64,000 nucleotides of DNA from Pseudoalteromonas sp. (lineage in GTDB: Bacteria; Pseudomonadota; Gammaproteobacteria; Enterobacterales; Alteromonadaceae): assembly GCF_018402495.1 (NCBI RefSeq), contig NZ_JAGYIU010000003.1:310001-374000 (forward strand), read 5' to 3'. Within the stretch, counting starts at the first letter, position 1, and each line of letters starts with the position of its first letter. The translations under genes and the position numbers were made by a program. Shown here in pieces: positions 55,632-64,000 of this stretch. The notes under the pieces were generated by a model, which was given only the letters and a program-made list of their open reading frames with translations, was not told the origin of the DNA and did no database searches.

Positions 55632-56195
55632 TTAATTTAGCTCAGAATCTACCCAAAATTTAGTACCTTTTAAAACGGCTTGCAGTGCAAGGCCGCTTTC
55701 GGTTAAAGAGTAAACAGTAACTTGGTCAGCAATAGCTTCGGCAACTAAAGCGCCACCTTTATCTTGGTATTTTGCAGCAGCATCGGCATTACCACCGAAC
55801 GCCCAACCATGTTTAATAAATCTATTTAACGCTGCTTGATCGTGAAAAACCATCACAATATTGAAATCTTTAACACCTAAACCTAAGCCTAAACCAGCTT
55901 CACCCATGTTCATATAGGTCGACTTACCTGTTAAGTTGTTTTTTACTACACCATACCCGCCACCAAAACTGGCTAAAATAACGTTTACATTGGCATTATC
56001 AAATACAGCATAACCGGCAGAGTTTGCAATTTGAGTTTTAACATCTGGTTTTTTTTCGTATAGAGCAGTTAATGTATTCGATTTCATACTTTGTACTAAA
56101 GCACGTTTTTCTCCAGGGGAAGCACTGCCTGTAGTAGCGCAACCTGTTAATAAAACGCTAATAACGAACATGCTCAACAGAAGTAATTTTTTCAT
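55632..56195 (-). CDS. SYLF/YSC84-domain lipoprotein
   Basis: 187-residue lipoprotein: lipobox LTGC (Cys19). The SYLF domain covers most of the rest: YAVFDNANVNVILASFGGGYGVV, MNMGEAGLGLGLGVKDFNIVMVFHDQAALNRFI, WAFGGNADAAAK, VTVYSLTESGLALQAVLKGTKFW. SYLF domains bind phosphoinositides in eukaryotes, and the bacterial role is unclear, likely envelope-associated. I start at ATG 56195 (MKKLLLLSMF), because the upstream 19 codons lack signal-peptide character. Confidence 0.87.
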   Translation of the reverse strand: MKKLLLLSMFVISVLLTGCATTGSASPGEKRALVQSMKSNTLTALYEKKPDVKTQIANSAGYAVFDNANVNVILASFGGGYGVVKNNLTGKSTYMNMGEAGLGLGLGVKDFNIVMVFHDQAALNRFIKHGWAFGGNADAAAKYQDKGGALVAEAIADQVTVYSLTESGLALQAVLKGTKFWVDSELN

Positions 56196-56263
56196 GATTT
56201 TTCCTTTAATAAGGTATATGGTTAATAAATCTGCGTTTAGCATAAATATCAAAAATTCATTAT

Positions 56264-56287
56264 GTCCAATACTAGACAGTATCGGAC
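56264..56287. repeat. 10-4-10 inverted repeat upstream of the recombinase gene
   Basis: GTCCAATACT-AGAC-AGTATCGGAC, arms complementary with one mismatch, 48 bp before the recombinase start and between divergent genes. Could be an operator or a recombinase binding or core site. Confidence 0.5.
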
Positions 56288-56335
56288 TTTAAGGTTAACC
56301 TATAAGTCTATTATTTTCTTATATATTTTACTATT

Positions 56336-57547
56336 ATGCTTGTTGCTCTGGTCGATACATTAAAACAATTACGTTATCAAATGGCTCATCTTGAAGATAA
56401 TACACTCTCATCAGAATATCCAGAACTAGCCTCTTTTATACAGCAAGTCAGCTTGACTGTAACTGAATCAAAGGCTGATCTTAATTTTTTATACCAGTTT
56501 TTATATGTTTATGGCCGAAAATCTGAGGCAACCTATAGTCGTTTTCGTAATGAGTTGGAACGTTTTTATTTATGGTCATGGCTTATAGCTGAAAAATCTG
56601 TATTTGAACTTAAGCGTGAAGATATTGAAGCCTATGTTGATTTTATGGTTGAACCGGATAAAAAATGGGCATCTACATCTGTTCAATGGCGTTATAAAGA
56701 TGAGCAAGGAATTCGTCGGTTAAATCAAAATTGGCGCCCTTTCATGTTAAAAGAATCTATTGCGAGTCAGCAAACATTATCGGCCATGTTTACTGCCCTC
56801 AATGTATTTTATAAATTTGCTATTTTAGAAGAAAAAACCTTTGCTAATTTTGTACCTGTTGTTAAAAAAAATAGTCCCTACTTGGTTGTGCAATCGCAAA
56901 TACAAATCCCCGATACATTAAGTGATATTCAATGGGAATATGTATTTGGTGTTACCCGAGATATATGCGAAAAAAAACCAGAGTATGAAAGAAACCTATT
57001 TACCCTCGCCTGTTTAAAAGGACTCTACCTTCGAATTTCAGAATTATCAGAGCGACCACAATGGTCACCTGTTATGTCTCATTTTTGGCAAGATAATGAT
57101 GGCTTTTGGTTTTTACGAATAATGGGCAAAGGAAATAAATTACGCGATGTAACATTAAGTGATGATTTTCTTGAGTATTTAAAACGTTATCGCTTGTATC
57201 GAGGCTTGCCTGCTCTGCCCCGCGTTGATGAGTCAGACCCGCTAGTTCATAAAATTCGTGGTCAGGGTGGAATGACCGTAAGACAAATTCGCAGATTGGT
57301 ACAACAAAGTTTCGATATTGCGCAACAATCTTTACTTGATGATGGATTTAAAGATGACGCGGAACAATTAGAAGCGGCCACTGCGCATTGGTTACGCCAT
57401 ACGGGGGCAACGCATGACGCACAAACTCGCCCTTTAAAACATTTATCTGAAGACTTAGGCCATGCAAAAATTGCTACAACCGATCAAATTTATATTCAAA
57501 CAAATATAAAAGAGCGGGCTAAATCTGGAATTAAAAGGAAAATTTAA
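56336..57547 (+). CDS. Tyrosine recombinase / site-specific integrase
   Basis: 403-residue XerC/D-type recombinase. N-terminal SAM-like core-binding domain about 70-180 (YSRFRNELERFYLW). Catalytic residues: Arg233 (LYLRISELSER), Lys265 (MGKGNKLRDV), His351-x-x-Arg354 (HWLRHTGATHD), His376 (LGHAK) and Tyr386 (QIYIQT). All appear intact. No phage, transposon or attachment-site tRNA nearby, and its stop TAA shares a base with the antiporter ATG, so it looks like a resident gene. The substrate site is unknown. Confidence 0.88.
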   Translation: MLVALVDTLKQLRYQMAHLEDNTLSSEYPELASFIQQVSLTVTESKADLNFLYQFLYVYGRKSEATYSRFRNELERFYLWSWLIAEKSVFELKREDIEAYVDFMVEPDKKWASTSVQWRYKDEQGIRRLNQNWRPFMLKESIASQQTLSAMFTALNVFYKFAILEEKTFANFVPVVKKNSPYLVVQSQIQIPDTLSDIQWEYVFGVTRDICEKKPEYERNLFTLACLKGLYLRISELSERPQWSPVMSHFWQDNDGFWFLRIMGKGNKLRDVTLSDDFLEYLKRYRLYRGLPALPRVDESDPLVHKIRGQGGMTVRQIRRLVQQSFDIAQQSLLDDGFKDDAEQLEAATAHWLRHTGATHDAQTRPLKHLSEDLGHAKIATTDQIYIQTNIKERAKSGIKRKI

Positions 57548-58743
57548 TGGAATACTTAGTGATCTCATTTATTGGCGTTTTATTTTTAGTTTATTCCTTA
57601 ACATTTCGCCAACTAGAAAAAACCGAAGTAACGGGGCCAATGTTTTTTGTAATTGGTGGGATATTGCTTGCCACACTTTTACCTAACGAAAGTAGCAGAA
57701 TAAAAACCGGCATAGATTTTTTACTGCCATTTATTGAATTAACACTCAGTATATTTTTATTTTCTGATGCGGCTAAATCAAAATTAGGTGTTTTAAGGCA
57801 TAGCTTTCAGTATCCGAGTTTACTGTTATTTATCGCCCTCCCCTTAACGTTATTACTTGGGATTGCCGTTGGGTTATTTTTGTTTGCCGATTTATCTGTT
57901 ATTCAAGCGGCGTTACTTGCAATAATATTAACGCCTACCGATGCGGCGTTGAGTAAAGGGTTATTGGCAAGTACGCAGGTACCTGAAAAAATTCGTGAAG
58001 GAATAAATACCGAAAGTGGTTTGAATGATGGTTTATGTGTTCCTATTTTTTTAATATTTATATTACTGGCAAAAAATCCTGAATCTGCAATCACAGCAAC
58101 GCAAACGTTAAGTGTGTTTGGCAGAGAACTTGGTTTAGCCTTATTAATAGCCTTTACAAGTACCGCTATTTTTATTCCGTGTTTAAATTTTGCAATGAAG
58201 CGGCATTACTTTGCGCAAAACACGAGTCCTTTTTTATTATTAGGTTTTGCAATGGCGGTGTTTTCGATTACGCAATATTTTCATGGCAGTGGATTTATTG
58301 CGGTGTTTGTTGCGGGTTTATTATTTGATAAATACGCCACTACTAAAATAAGCAAAGAGTTGATAGAAGACTCAGAGCATATTGCTGACTTTACTTCTTT
58401 AATGATCTGGTGTTTATTTGGATTTGTATGTGCTTATTTAGTTTTACCTAAATTAAATTTAGCGATAATAACGTATGCATTATTAAGTACGACTTTAATT
58501 AGAATAATACCGGTTATGCTGTCATTGCAATTTACAGCACTAACAATTAAAGAGCGTTTTACATTTGCTTGGTTTGGGCCAAGAGGATTGGCCTCAATTG
58601 TCTTTACCTTAATGGTAATAGACACACAAATAGAAAACAAATTTCAAATTGCGACCATTGCCATGACAACAATTTTATTTAGTGTGTTTATTCACGGTGT
58701 TAGTACAAAACCAATTGCAGACAGTTTTGCTAAAAAAAACTAA
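57547..58743 (+). CDS. Cation:proton antiporter (CPA1/NhaP-like)
   Basis: 398-residue inner-membrane antiporter with about 12 TM helices. CPA1 features: ILTPTDAALSKGLL (TDAA-like transport motif, about 121-134), ESGLNDGLCVPIF (ND transport residues), and WFGPRGLASIVFTLMV (GPRG motif). Exchanges Na or K for protons in pH and salt homeostasis. The start ATG overlaps the recombinase stop by one base. Ends at a strong terminator. Confidence 0.9.
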   Translation: MEYLVISFIGVLFLVYSLTFRQLEKTEVTGPMFFVIGGILLATLLPNESSRIKTGIDFLLPFIELTLSIFLFSDAAKSKLGVLRHSFQYPSLLLFIALPLTLLLGIAVGLFLFADLSVIQAALLAIILTPTDAALSKGLLASTQVPEKIREGINTESGLNDGLCVPIFLIFILLAKNPESAITATQTLSVFGRELGLALLIAFTSTAIFIPCLNFAMKRHYFAQNTSPFLLLGFAMAVFSITQYFHGSGFIAVFVAGLLFDKYATTKISKELIEDSEHIADFTSLMIWCLFGFVCAYLVLPKLNLAIITYALLSTTLIRIIPVMLSLQFTALTIKERFTFAWFGPRGLASIVFTLMVIDTQIENKFQIATIAMTTILFSVFIHGVSTKPIADSFAKKN

Positions 58744-58760
58744 ATAAATATAAAAAATAA

Positions 58761-58797
58761 AAAGGCGTAACTTAATAATAAGTTGCGCCTTTTTATT
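58761..58797. terminator. Bidirectional terminator
   Basis: Stem AAAGGCGTAACTT / AAGTTGCGCCTTT (one mismatch), AATAAT loop, T-run after and A-run before; between the antiporter gene and the convergent dehydrogenase gene. Confidence 0.88.
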
Positions 58798-58821
58798 TTG
58801 CAGCTTACTTAATTAAAATTA

Positions 58822-61800
58822 TTAACCAAGCACTTTTGCCAGTAACTCTATCGGATGCTTGGGTTTAAACTTTTCATAACGTTTAACTTGGCTGCGGCAC
58901 GAAAAACCCGTTGATAAAAGTTGCTCAGGGTTATTTTTATCAACAATAGGCTTCCAACTCATTTCGTAAAGCGCTCTTGAATTATCTTGGTTTTGCGCTT
59001 CATGGCCATACGTACCTGCCATTCCACAACAACCCGTATTTGTAGTGTTTAATGTTAAACCAAGTTCATCAAAAATAGTTTTCCAAACACTTGCCGCTTT
59101 TGGTAAAGCGGTTGTTTCAGTGCAGTGGCTCAATAATGTAAATTCAGTATTTAAATTTTGTTTAGCCGTTAACTGTTTAAACGATTGTGTTTCTAACCAT
59201 TCATGGGCAAGTAGCACATTAAAATCACCACGGTTATTTTCTAAAATTGTATTATATTCATCGCGATAACACATCACCAAAGAAGCATCTAAACCTACTA
59301 ATGGCGCATTGATTTCGTTAAGTTGATTTAGAAATTCTGCAGCATTTTTAGCTGTCACTTTAAACTCATGTAAAAAACCTTTCACATGTTGAGGCTTACC
59401 ATTGGGTTTAAATGGTAACAACATGGGTTTTTTTCCAAGCTGTGTGATCAGTGTAATAAAGCTCTCAACCAATTCGGCTTCGTAAAAGCTGGTAAATGGG
59501 TCTTGAACAATGAGTACATACTCATTTTGCTCATTGGCGCTTAACTTTTTAAGTAAATTTAAATCAAATTTTTGCGCTTTGTTTATACGTTTACCGAGTG
59601 CCGGAATACTTAGCTGTGGGGTATCAACATAACCGACCGTTTTTTTAATAATACTACTAACCAATGATGTTTTTACAATTGAGTTAATAATCCGAGCAAA
59701 CTTTGCCATTAACGGTGCGCTATTTTCGATATTACCCACTAAATAATCTTTAAGTGGACGCGCATAATAACTATGGTAATAATTTAAAAAGCGAGCTCGA
59801 AAAGTTGGTACATCTACCTTTATTGGGCAAGCGGTAGTACACGCTTTACATGCTAAACATTCGTCCATTGAGGCTTTAACTTCGTGAGAAAAATCGTAAA
59901 CGCCTTTATTTTTTTCACGGCTATGAACAAAGCGTTCCCACCAAGTGATCACTTCACCTTTGTTTAGCTCTTTTTCTACTTCAAGCAAATTAACATCTTT
60001 TGACTCTTGAAGTCGTAACCATTCACGCATTAAACCCGCGCGACCTTTAGGTGAGTTACGACGATCGCCGGTCACTTTATACGACGGGCACATTGGCGAG
60101 TTTTCATCATAATTAAAACACAAGCCATTACCATTACAGGTCATTGCATTATTAAAACTGGTTTTAACATCAATAGAAATTTGCTTATCGAAGTAAGAAC
60201 GTTTCTGCCCATCAACACTAACTAGTGAGTCTTTACTTTCAATAGGCGTACATATTTTACCGGGGTTTATTTTATTATTTGGATCAAAAACTGACTTTAT
60301 TTTTCGTAATTGGGTAAATAAATGCTCACCAAAAAATTCAGGACCGTATTCACTTCGGTAGCCTTTACCATGCTCGCCCCACATTAATCCACCGTATTTT
60401 GCGGTGAGTTTTACTACCTCATCTGAAATTGTGCGTAGTAATTTTTCTTGTTCTGGGTCACACATATCCAGTGCAGGTCTAACATGTAATACACCGGCAT
60501 CAACATGGCCAAACATACCATATTGTAAATTATGGCTATCAAGTAGCGCTCTAAATTCAACAATGTAATCGGCTAAATTTTCAGGCGGGACGGCAGTATC
60601 CTCGGCAAACGCGAGGGGTTTTTGGCTTCCTTTTACATTACCTAATAAACCCACTGATTTTTTACGCATTGCATAAATTTTTAGTATATCGCTTTTATCG
60701 CTGGTTAACTGATAGCCTATAACACCATTAGTTTGGTTTTCAACGCACTCATCTAATAATTTACATAAAGTGTCTACTTTGTCTTTTATGTCTTGTGGTG
60801 ATACTGCGTTAAACTCAACCATGTTGAGTCCTTGCATATCTTTATTTGGTACATCGGTTATTAAGTCCGATACTGAATGCCAAATAATGTCTTCACGCGC
60901 AAGATTCAAAACTTTACTGTCAACGGTTTCAACCGAGGTAGCACGGGCATCAACCAAAAACGGTGAATGGCGAAGTGCAGAATCAAAACTGTCATATTTT
61001 ATATTGATGAGTGTTTTAAATTCAGCAATGGGTGTTAAGTTAAGTTTTGCTTCAGTAACTATACCTAATGACCCTTCAGAGCCCGTAATTAATCGGCTCA
61101 TATCAAAAGTTTGTAAGTCTTCACTTAGTACATGCTCTAGGTCATACCCAGTTAAGAAGCGATTTAATCGTGGGAATTTGGCTAATATAGCGTCGCGTTC
61201 ACTAATTGAAATATCTAAAACTGTTTTGTATATTTGCCCAATTAATGAGTCTTGATCGGCAATTATTTTTGCTTTTTCTATGTCTATTGGGCTGGTAGAC
61301 ATTGCTGTGCCGTCGAATAAATACGTGGTTAGCCCTAAAACATGGTCGCTTGTTTTGCCATAAACTAATGAACCTTGGCCAGATGCATCTGTACTGATCA
61401 TGCCGCCAATAGTAGCGCGGTTACTGGTAGATAAATCGGGTGAAAAGAAAAATCCATACGGTTTTAAAAAGTCGTTAAGTTGATCTTTTATCACGCCAGT
61501 TTGGACTCGTACCCAGCCTTCTTCTACATTTATTTCGAGGATTTCACGCATGTAACGTGATAAATCAACCACAATACCTGGGGTTAAAGATTGTCCGTTA
61601 GTGCCTGTTCCGCCGCCGCGCGGGCTAAAAGTTAAAGACAAAAACGGATCATGCGATGCAGTTTGTAAGGCAATTTGAATGTCTTTTTCGCTTTTTGGAA
61701 AAATAACACCTTGCGGAAGCTGCTGGTAAATACTGTTATCGGTTGATGCAGTTAGTCTGGTTGCATAACTGGCGTCTGTATCTCCAGTAAACCCTTGATT

Positions 61801-61869
61801 TTTTATGGTATTTAAGTAATTTGCAACCAGGTAGGTCGCAGCATCTTGTTGTGTAATCGTTGCTATCAT
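58822..61869 (-). CDS. ydiJ: YdiJ-type FAD/Fe-S D-2-hydroxyacid dehydrogenase
   Basis: 1015-residue multidomain oxidoreductase close in length to E. coli YdiJ (1018), a D-2-hydroxyglutarate dehydrogenase. FAD-binding-4 domain about 45-270 (FSPRGGGTGTNGQSLTPGIVVDLSRYM), FAD-oxidase C domain to about 530 (FGHVDAGVLHVRPALD, WGEHGKGYRSEYGPEFFG), two 4Fe-4S motifs (CNGNGLCFNYDENSPMC and CLACKACTTACPI), and C-terminal CCG-type region (NTGCCGMAGTYGHE). D-lactate is an alternative substrate. Monocistronic. Confidence 0.92.
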   Translation of the reverse strand: MIATITQQDAATYLVANYLNTIKNQGFTGDTDASYATRLTASTDNSIYQQLPQGVIFPKSEKDIQIALQTASHDPFLSLTFSPRGGGTGTNGQSLTPGIVVDLSRYMREILEINVEEGWVRVQTGVIKDQLNDFLKPYGFFFSPDLSTSNRATIGGMISTDASGQGSLVYGKTSDHVLGLTTYLFDGTAMSTSPIDIEKAKIIADQDSLIGQIYKTVLDISISERDAILAKFPRLNRFLTGYDLEHVLSEDLQTFDMSRLITGSEGSLGIVTEAKLNLTPIAEFKTLINIKYDSFDSALRHSPFLVDARATSVETVDSKVLNLAREDIIWHSVSDLITDVPNKDMQGLNMVEFNAVSPQDIKDKVDTLCKLLDECVENQTNGVIGYQLTSDKSDILKIYAMRKKSVGLLGNVKGSQKPLAFAEDTAVPPENLADYIVEFRALLDSHNLQYGMFGHVDAGVLHVRPALDMCDPEQEKLLRTISDEVVKLTAKYGGLMWGEHGKGYRSEYGPEFFGEHLFTQLRKIKSVFDPNNKINPGKICTPIESKDSLVSVDGQKRSYFDKQISIDVKTSFNNAMTCNGNGLCFNYDENSPMCPSYKVTGDRRNSPKGRAGLMREWLRLQESKDVNLLEVEKELNKGEVITWWERFVHSREKNKGVYDFSHEVKASMDECLACKACTTACPIKVDVPTFRARFLNYYHSYYARPLKDYLVGNIENSAPLMAKFARIINSIVKTSLVSSIIKKTVGYVDTPQLSIPALGKRINKAQKFDLNLLKKLSANEQNEYVLIVQDPFTSFYEAELVESFITLITQLGKKPMLLPFKPNGKPQHVKGFLHEFKVTAKNAAEFLNQLNEINAPLVGLDASLVMCYRDEYNTILENNRGDFNVLLAHEWLETQSFKQLTAKQNLNTEFTLLSHCTETTALPKAASVWKTIFDELGLTLNTTNTGCCGMAGTYGHEAQNQDNSRALYEMSWKPIVDKNNPEQLLSTGFSCRSQVKRYEKFKPKHPIELLAKVLG

Positions 61870-62012
61870 GGCGGCGCTTTTTAATGCATTTGTGTAATTA
61901 TATCATGGTGATGGCTAATAGAAATTGAAGATTTTACAGTTTGTACACTCTTTTTAGGGAAATCTGAGCTGCTGTAATTATATTCAAGTTAAATGCCTAC
62001 ATTGAGGTTTAT

Positions 62013-62273
62013 ATGGAAAAACGACTAAAGCAGATCAGCACAACGCAGTTTATTTTACTCGGATTATTATTTGCTACTGTGTCAGGGCTCGCGTTAATAT
62101 TTTTTGCAGGTTTAGAGTGTGTTTCTATGTATTACCCTAAATTGAGGAGTTATTTAACTTGGTGTTTAAAAGCACTTACTCGTTCATGTGCTTATTTAGA
62201 TAAAAAATTAGCAAAACACACATTTTCGGCCATAAAAAATGCCAGCTGTTGCTGGCATTTTTTAACGAGCTAA
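62013..62273 (+). CDS. Small membrane protein, hypothetical
   Basis: 86 residues: one clear TM helix (about 14-36, FILLGLLFATVSGLALIFFAGL), then a basic helix. Not recognised. Unusually, a strong intrinsic terminator (62234-62263) lies inside the reading frame, so the last 13 codons or so span the hairpin; the stop codon comes 10 bp after the T-run. Translation to the end would need read-through, so the annotated length or the gene itself is uncertain. Confidence 0.5.
   Translation: MEKRLKQISTTQFILLGLLFATVSGLALIFFAGLECVSMYYPKLRSYLTWCLKALTRSCAYLDKKLAKHTFSAIKNASCCWHFLTS
62234..62263 (+). terminator. Terminator inside the 3' end of the small membrane protein frame
   Basis: Stem AAAAAATGCCAGC / GCTGGCATTTTTT with a TGTT loop. 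It also works in reverse for ppsA, which ends at 62275. Confidence 0.9.
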
Positions 62274-62274
62274 T

Positions 62275-64000
62275 TTACTTAGCAAGTTTGTCTGCTAAAT
62301 ATAACCATGTTTCTAGTACTGTATCTGGGTTAAGTGAAACAGAATCAATACCCTGCTCTACTAGCCATGCAGCAAAATCTTCATGATCTGAAGGACCTTG
62401 GCCACATATACCTACATACTTACCTTTTTCTTTCGCGGTTTTAATTGCCATAGAAAGCAGCTTTTTGATTGCAGGGTCGCGTTCATCAAATAAGTGCGCA
62501 ATTAAACCTGAATCACGGTCAAGACCAAGCGTTAACTGAGTTAAATCGTTAGAGCCGATAGAGAAACCATCGAAGTATTCTAAAAATTCTTCAGCCATAA
62601 GTGCATTTGAAGGAAGCTCACACATCATAATTACTTTAAGACCATTTTCGCCACGTTTAAGGCCATGTTCTTCAAGTAATTCAATAACGCGTTTACCTTC
62701 TTCAAGGGTACGTACGAATGGGATCATGATTTCAATGTTAGTCATATCCATAGTATTTCTAACGCGTTTTATTGCTTCACACTCAAGGGCAAAACAATCA
62801 CGGAAATCTTCAGAGATATAACGCGCAGCGCCACGGAAACCAATCATTGGGTTTTCTTCTTCTGGCTCGTATTGCTGGCCGCCCACTAAGTTAGCGTATT
62901 CGTTTGATTTAAAATCAGACATACGCACAATTACACGCTCTGGTGCAAATGCACAACCTAGAGTAGAAATACCTTCAACAAGTTTGCCAATATAGAATTC
63001 AACTGGTGATTCGTAACCGGCAATCATGTCAGTGATTTCGGCTTTTAATGCATCAGTTTGTGCATCAAAATTTAATAATGCTTTAGGGTGAACACCAATC
63101 ATACGGTTGATGATAAACTCAACGCGTGCAAGGCCAACACCTGAATGTGGTAAACGTGCAAAATCGAATGCGCGATCTGGGTTACCTACGTTCATCATTA
63201 CTTTCATTGGCAGTTCAGGCATTTCGTCAACACGTGAAGTAAGTACTTCAAAGTCTAAGATACCTTCATAGATGAAACCAGTATCGCCTTCGGCACATGA
63301 TACAGTAACTTCTTGACCTGCTTTAATTAAATCTGTGGCATTACCACAACCAACAACGGCTGGAATACCTAACTCACGTGCAATAATCGCAGCATGACAA
63401 GTACGGCCACCACGATTTGTAACAATCGCCGCTGCACGTTTCATGATAGGTTCCCAATCTGGGTCGGTCATATCGGTAACTAAAATGTCACCTACTTGTA
63501 CTTGGTCCATCTCTTTGATTGAATCAAGAACACGTACAACACCGCTACCAATTTTATGACCAATTGCACGGCCTTCAACAACAACATTGCTGCTGCCATT
63601 CAGTTGGAAGCGTTCCATTACGTTAGTGTCTTCGTTTGAACGAACTGTTTCTGGACGCGCTTGAACTATATATAGTTTGCCATCGTTACCATCTTTTGCC
63701 CATTCGATGTCCATTGGACGACCGTAATGTTTTTCAATGATTACAGCTTGTTTGGCAAGGTTTTGCACTTCTTCATCTGTAATCGAGAATTTGTTTGAAA
63801 GCGCTGGATCTACATCAACAATTTCTACTTGTTTGCCGTGAGCTTTGTCTTGTGAGTAAATCATTTGAATGGCTTTAGAGCCAATATTGCGACGAACTAC
63901 AGATGGCTTGTTTTTAAGCAGCGTTGGTTTATGAACATAAAATTCATCAGGATTTACCGCACCCTGTACAACCATTTCACCCAAACCATAGCTTGATGTA
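62275..64000 (-). CDS. ppsA: Phosphoenolpyruvate synthase, 3' part (C-terminal)
   Basis: Converts pyruvate, ATP and water to phosphoenolpyruvate, AMP and phosphate in gluconeogenesis. The N-terminal ATP-grasp half lies beyond the window end. Visible: end of the nucleotide domain ([17 protein letters not shown]), the swivelling His domain with catalytic His in [21 protein letters not shown], then the PEP/pyruvate-binding TIM barrel with [18 protein letters not shown] and [20 protein letters not shown]. The frame runs open to the end. Highly conserved. Confidence 0.96.
   Translation of the reverse strand, partial: TSSYGLGEMVVQGAVNPDEFYVHKPTLLKNKPSVVRRNIGSKAIQMIYSQDKAHGKQVEIVDVDPALSNKFSITDEEVQNLAKQAVIIEKHYGRPMDIEWAKDGNDGKLYIVQARPETVRSNEDTNVMERFQLNGSSNVVVEGRAIGHKIGSGVVRVLDSIKEMDQVQVGDILVTDMTDPDWEPIMKRAAAIVTNRGGRTCHAAIIARELGIPAVVGCGNATDLIKAGQEVTVSCAEGDTGFIYEGILDFEVLTSRVDEMPELPMKVMMNVGNPDRAFDFARLPHSGVGLARVEFIINRMIGVHPKALLNFDAQTDALKAEITDMIAGYESPVEFYIGKLVEGISTLGCAFAPERVIVRMSDFKSNEYANLVGGQQYEPEEENPMIGFRGAARYISEDFRDCFALECEAIKRVRNTMDMTNIEIMIPFVRTLEEGKRVIELLEEHGLKRGENGLKVIMMCELPSNALMAEEFLEYFDGFSIGSNDLTQLTLGLDRDSGLIAHLFDERDPAIKKLLSMAIKTAKEKGKYVGICGQGPSDHEDFAAWLVEQGIDSVSLNPDTVLETWLYLADKLAK

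Overview
The window looks like a chromosomal segment of a marine gammaproteobacterium of the Alteromonadales, most likely Pseudoalteromonas. This is inferred from gene order and protein style only: AT-rich DNA, the neighbourhood yoaA-tsaB-fadD-rnd-minEDC-ycgL, many TonB-dependent receptors, DUF885/amidohydrolase peptidase-like proteins, Cache-type chemoreceptors and a TtpC-type TonB2 operon. No species assignment was computed. No rRNA, tRNA, CRISPR array or intact insertion sequence was recognised.

Layout. 1-1.3 kb: 3' part of a secreted M4 metalloprotease with two PPC domains. 1.5-13.3 kb: housekeeping block (YoaA helicase, TsaB, a small conserved protein, alkaline phosphatase, alpha/beta hydrolase, FadD, RNase D, minCDE, YcgL, lytic transglycosylase). 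13.3-16 kb: P-type ATPase. 16-18 kb: accessory island with a MITE-like repeat, an AT-rich PIN-like nuclease candidate and a perfect 13 x 7 bp tandem array. 18-26.9 kb: GbsR/MarR-type regulator with divergent adhP, Fur-box siderophore receptor, amidohydrolase, DUF885 lipoprotein, YcgN and a SpoU-type methyltransferase. 27-30.2 kb: chemoreceptor overlapping a diguanylate cyclase. 30.2-40.4 kb: DUF3450-TtpC-ExbB-ExbD-TonB-TPR energising operon followed by a lipoprotein plus TonB-dependent receptor operon. 40.6-49.4 kb: asd, a second chemoreceptor, a voltage-gated channel, small proteins, SOS-controlled umuDC and marR. 49.5-55.4 kb: siderophore-interacting protein, luciferase-like monooxygenase, patatin, AGCS symporter, second patatin. 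55.4-64 kb: second 13 x 7 bp array, SYLF lipoprotein, tyrosine recombinase overlapping an antiporter gene, YdiJ-type dehydrogenase, a small membrane protein and the 3' part of ppsA.

Most promising observations. (1) The TonB2 operon and the lipoprotein/receptor operon each carry two TGTCAT half-sites exactly 33 bp apart (three 11-bp steps), as expected for PhoB-type sites; together they could form a phosphate-starvation outer-membrane uptake system. (2) The single-domain voltage-gated channel has the filter TFEDWTD, close to the engineered Ca-selective CavAb filter TLDDWSD, so it may be a natural bacterial calcium channel. (3) Two heptamer arrays, AGAACCT and TGACAAC, each have exactly 13 perfect copies and the same base composition. 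(4) A tyrosine recombinase is joined by TAATG overlap to a cation/proton antiporter and preceded by a 10-4-10 inverted repeat. (5) The first patatin gene is followed in frame by 43 open codons after its TAG stop.
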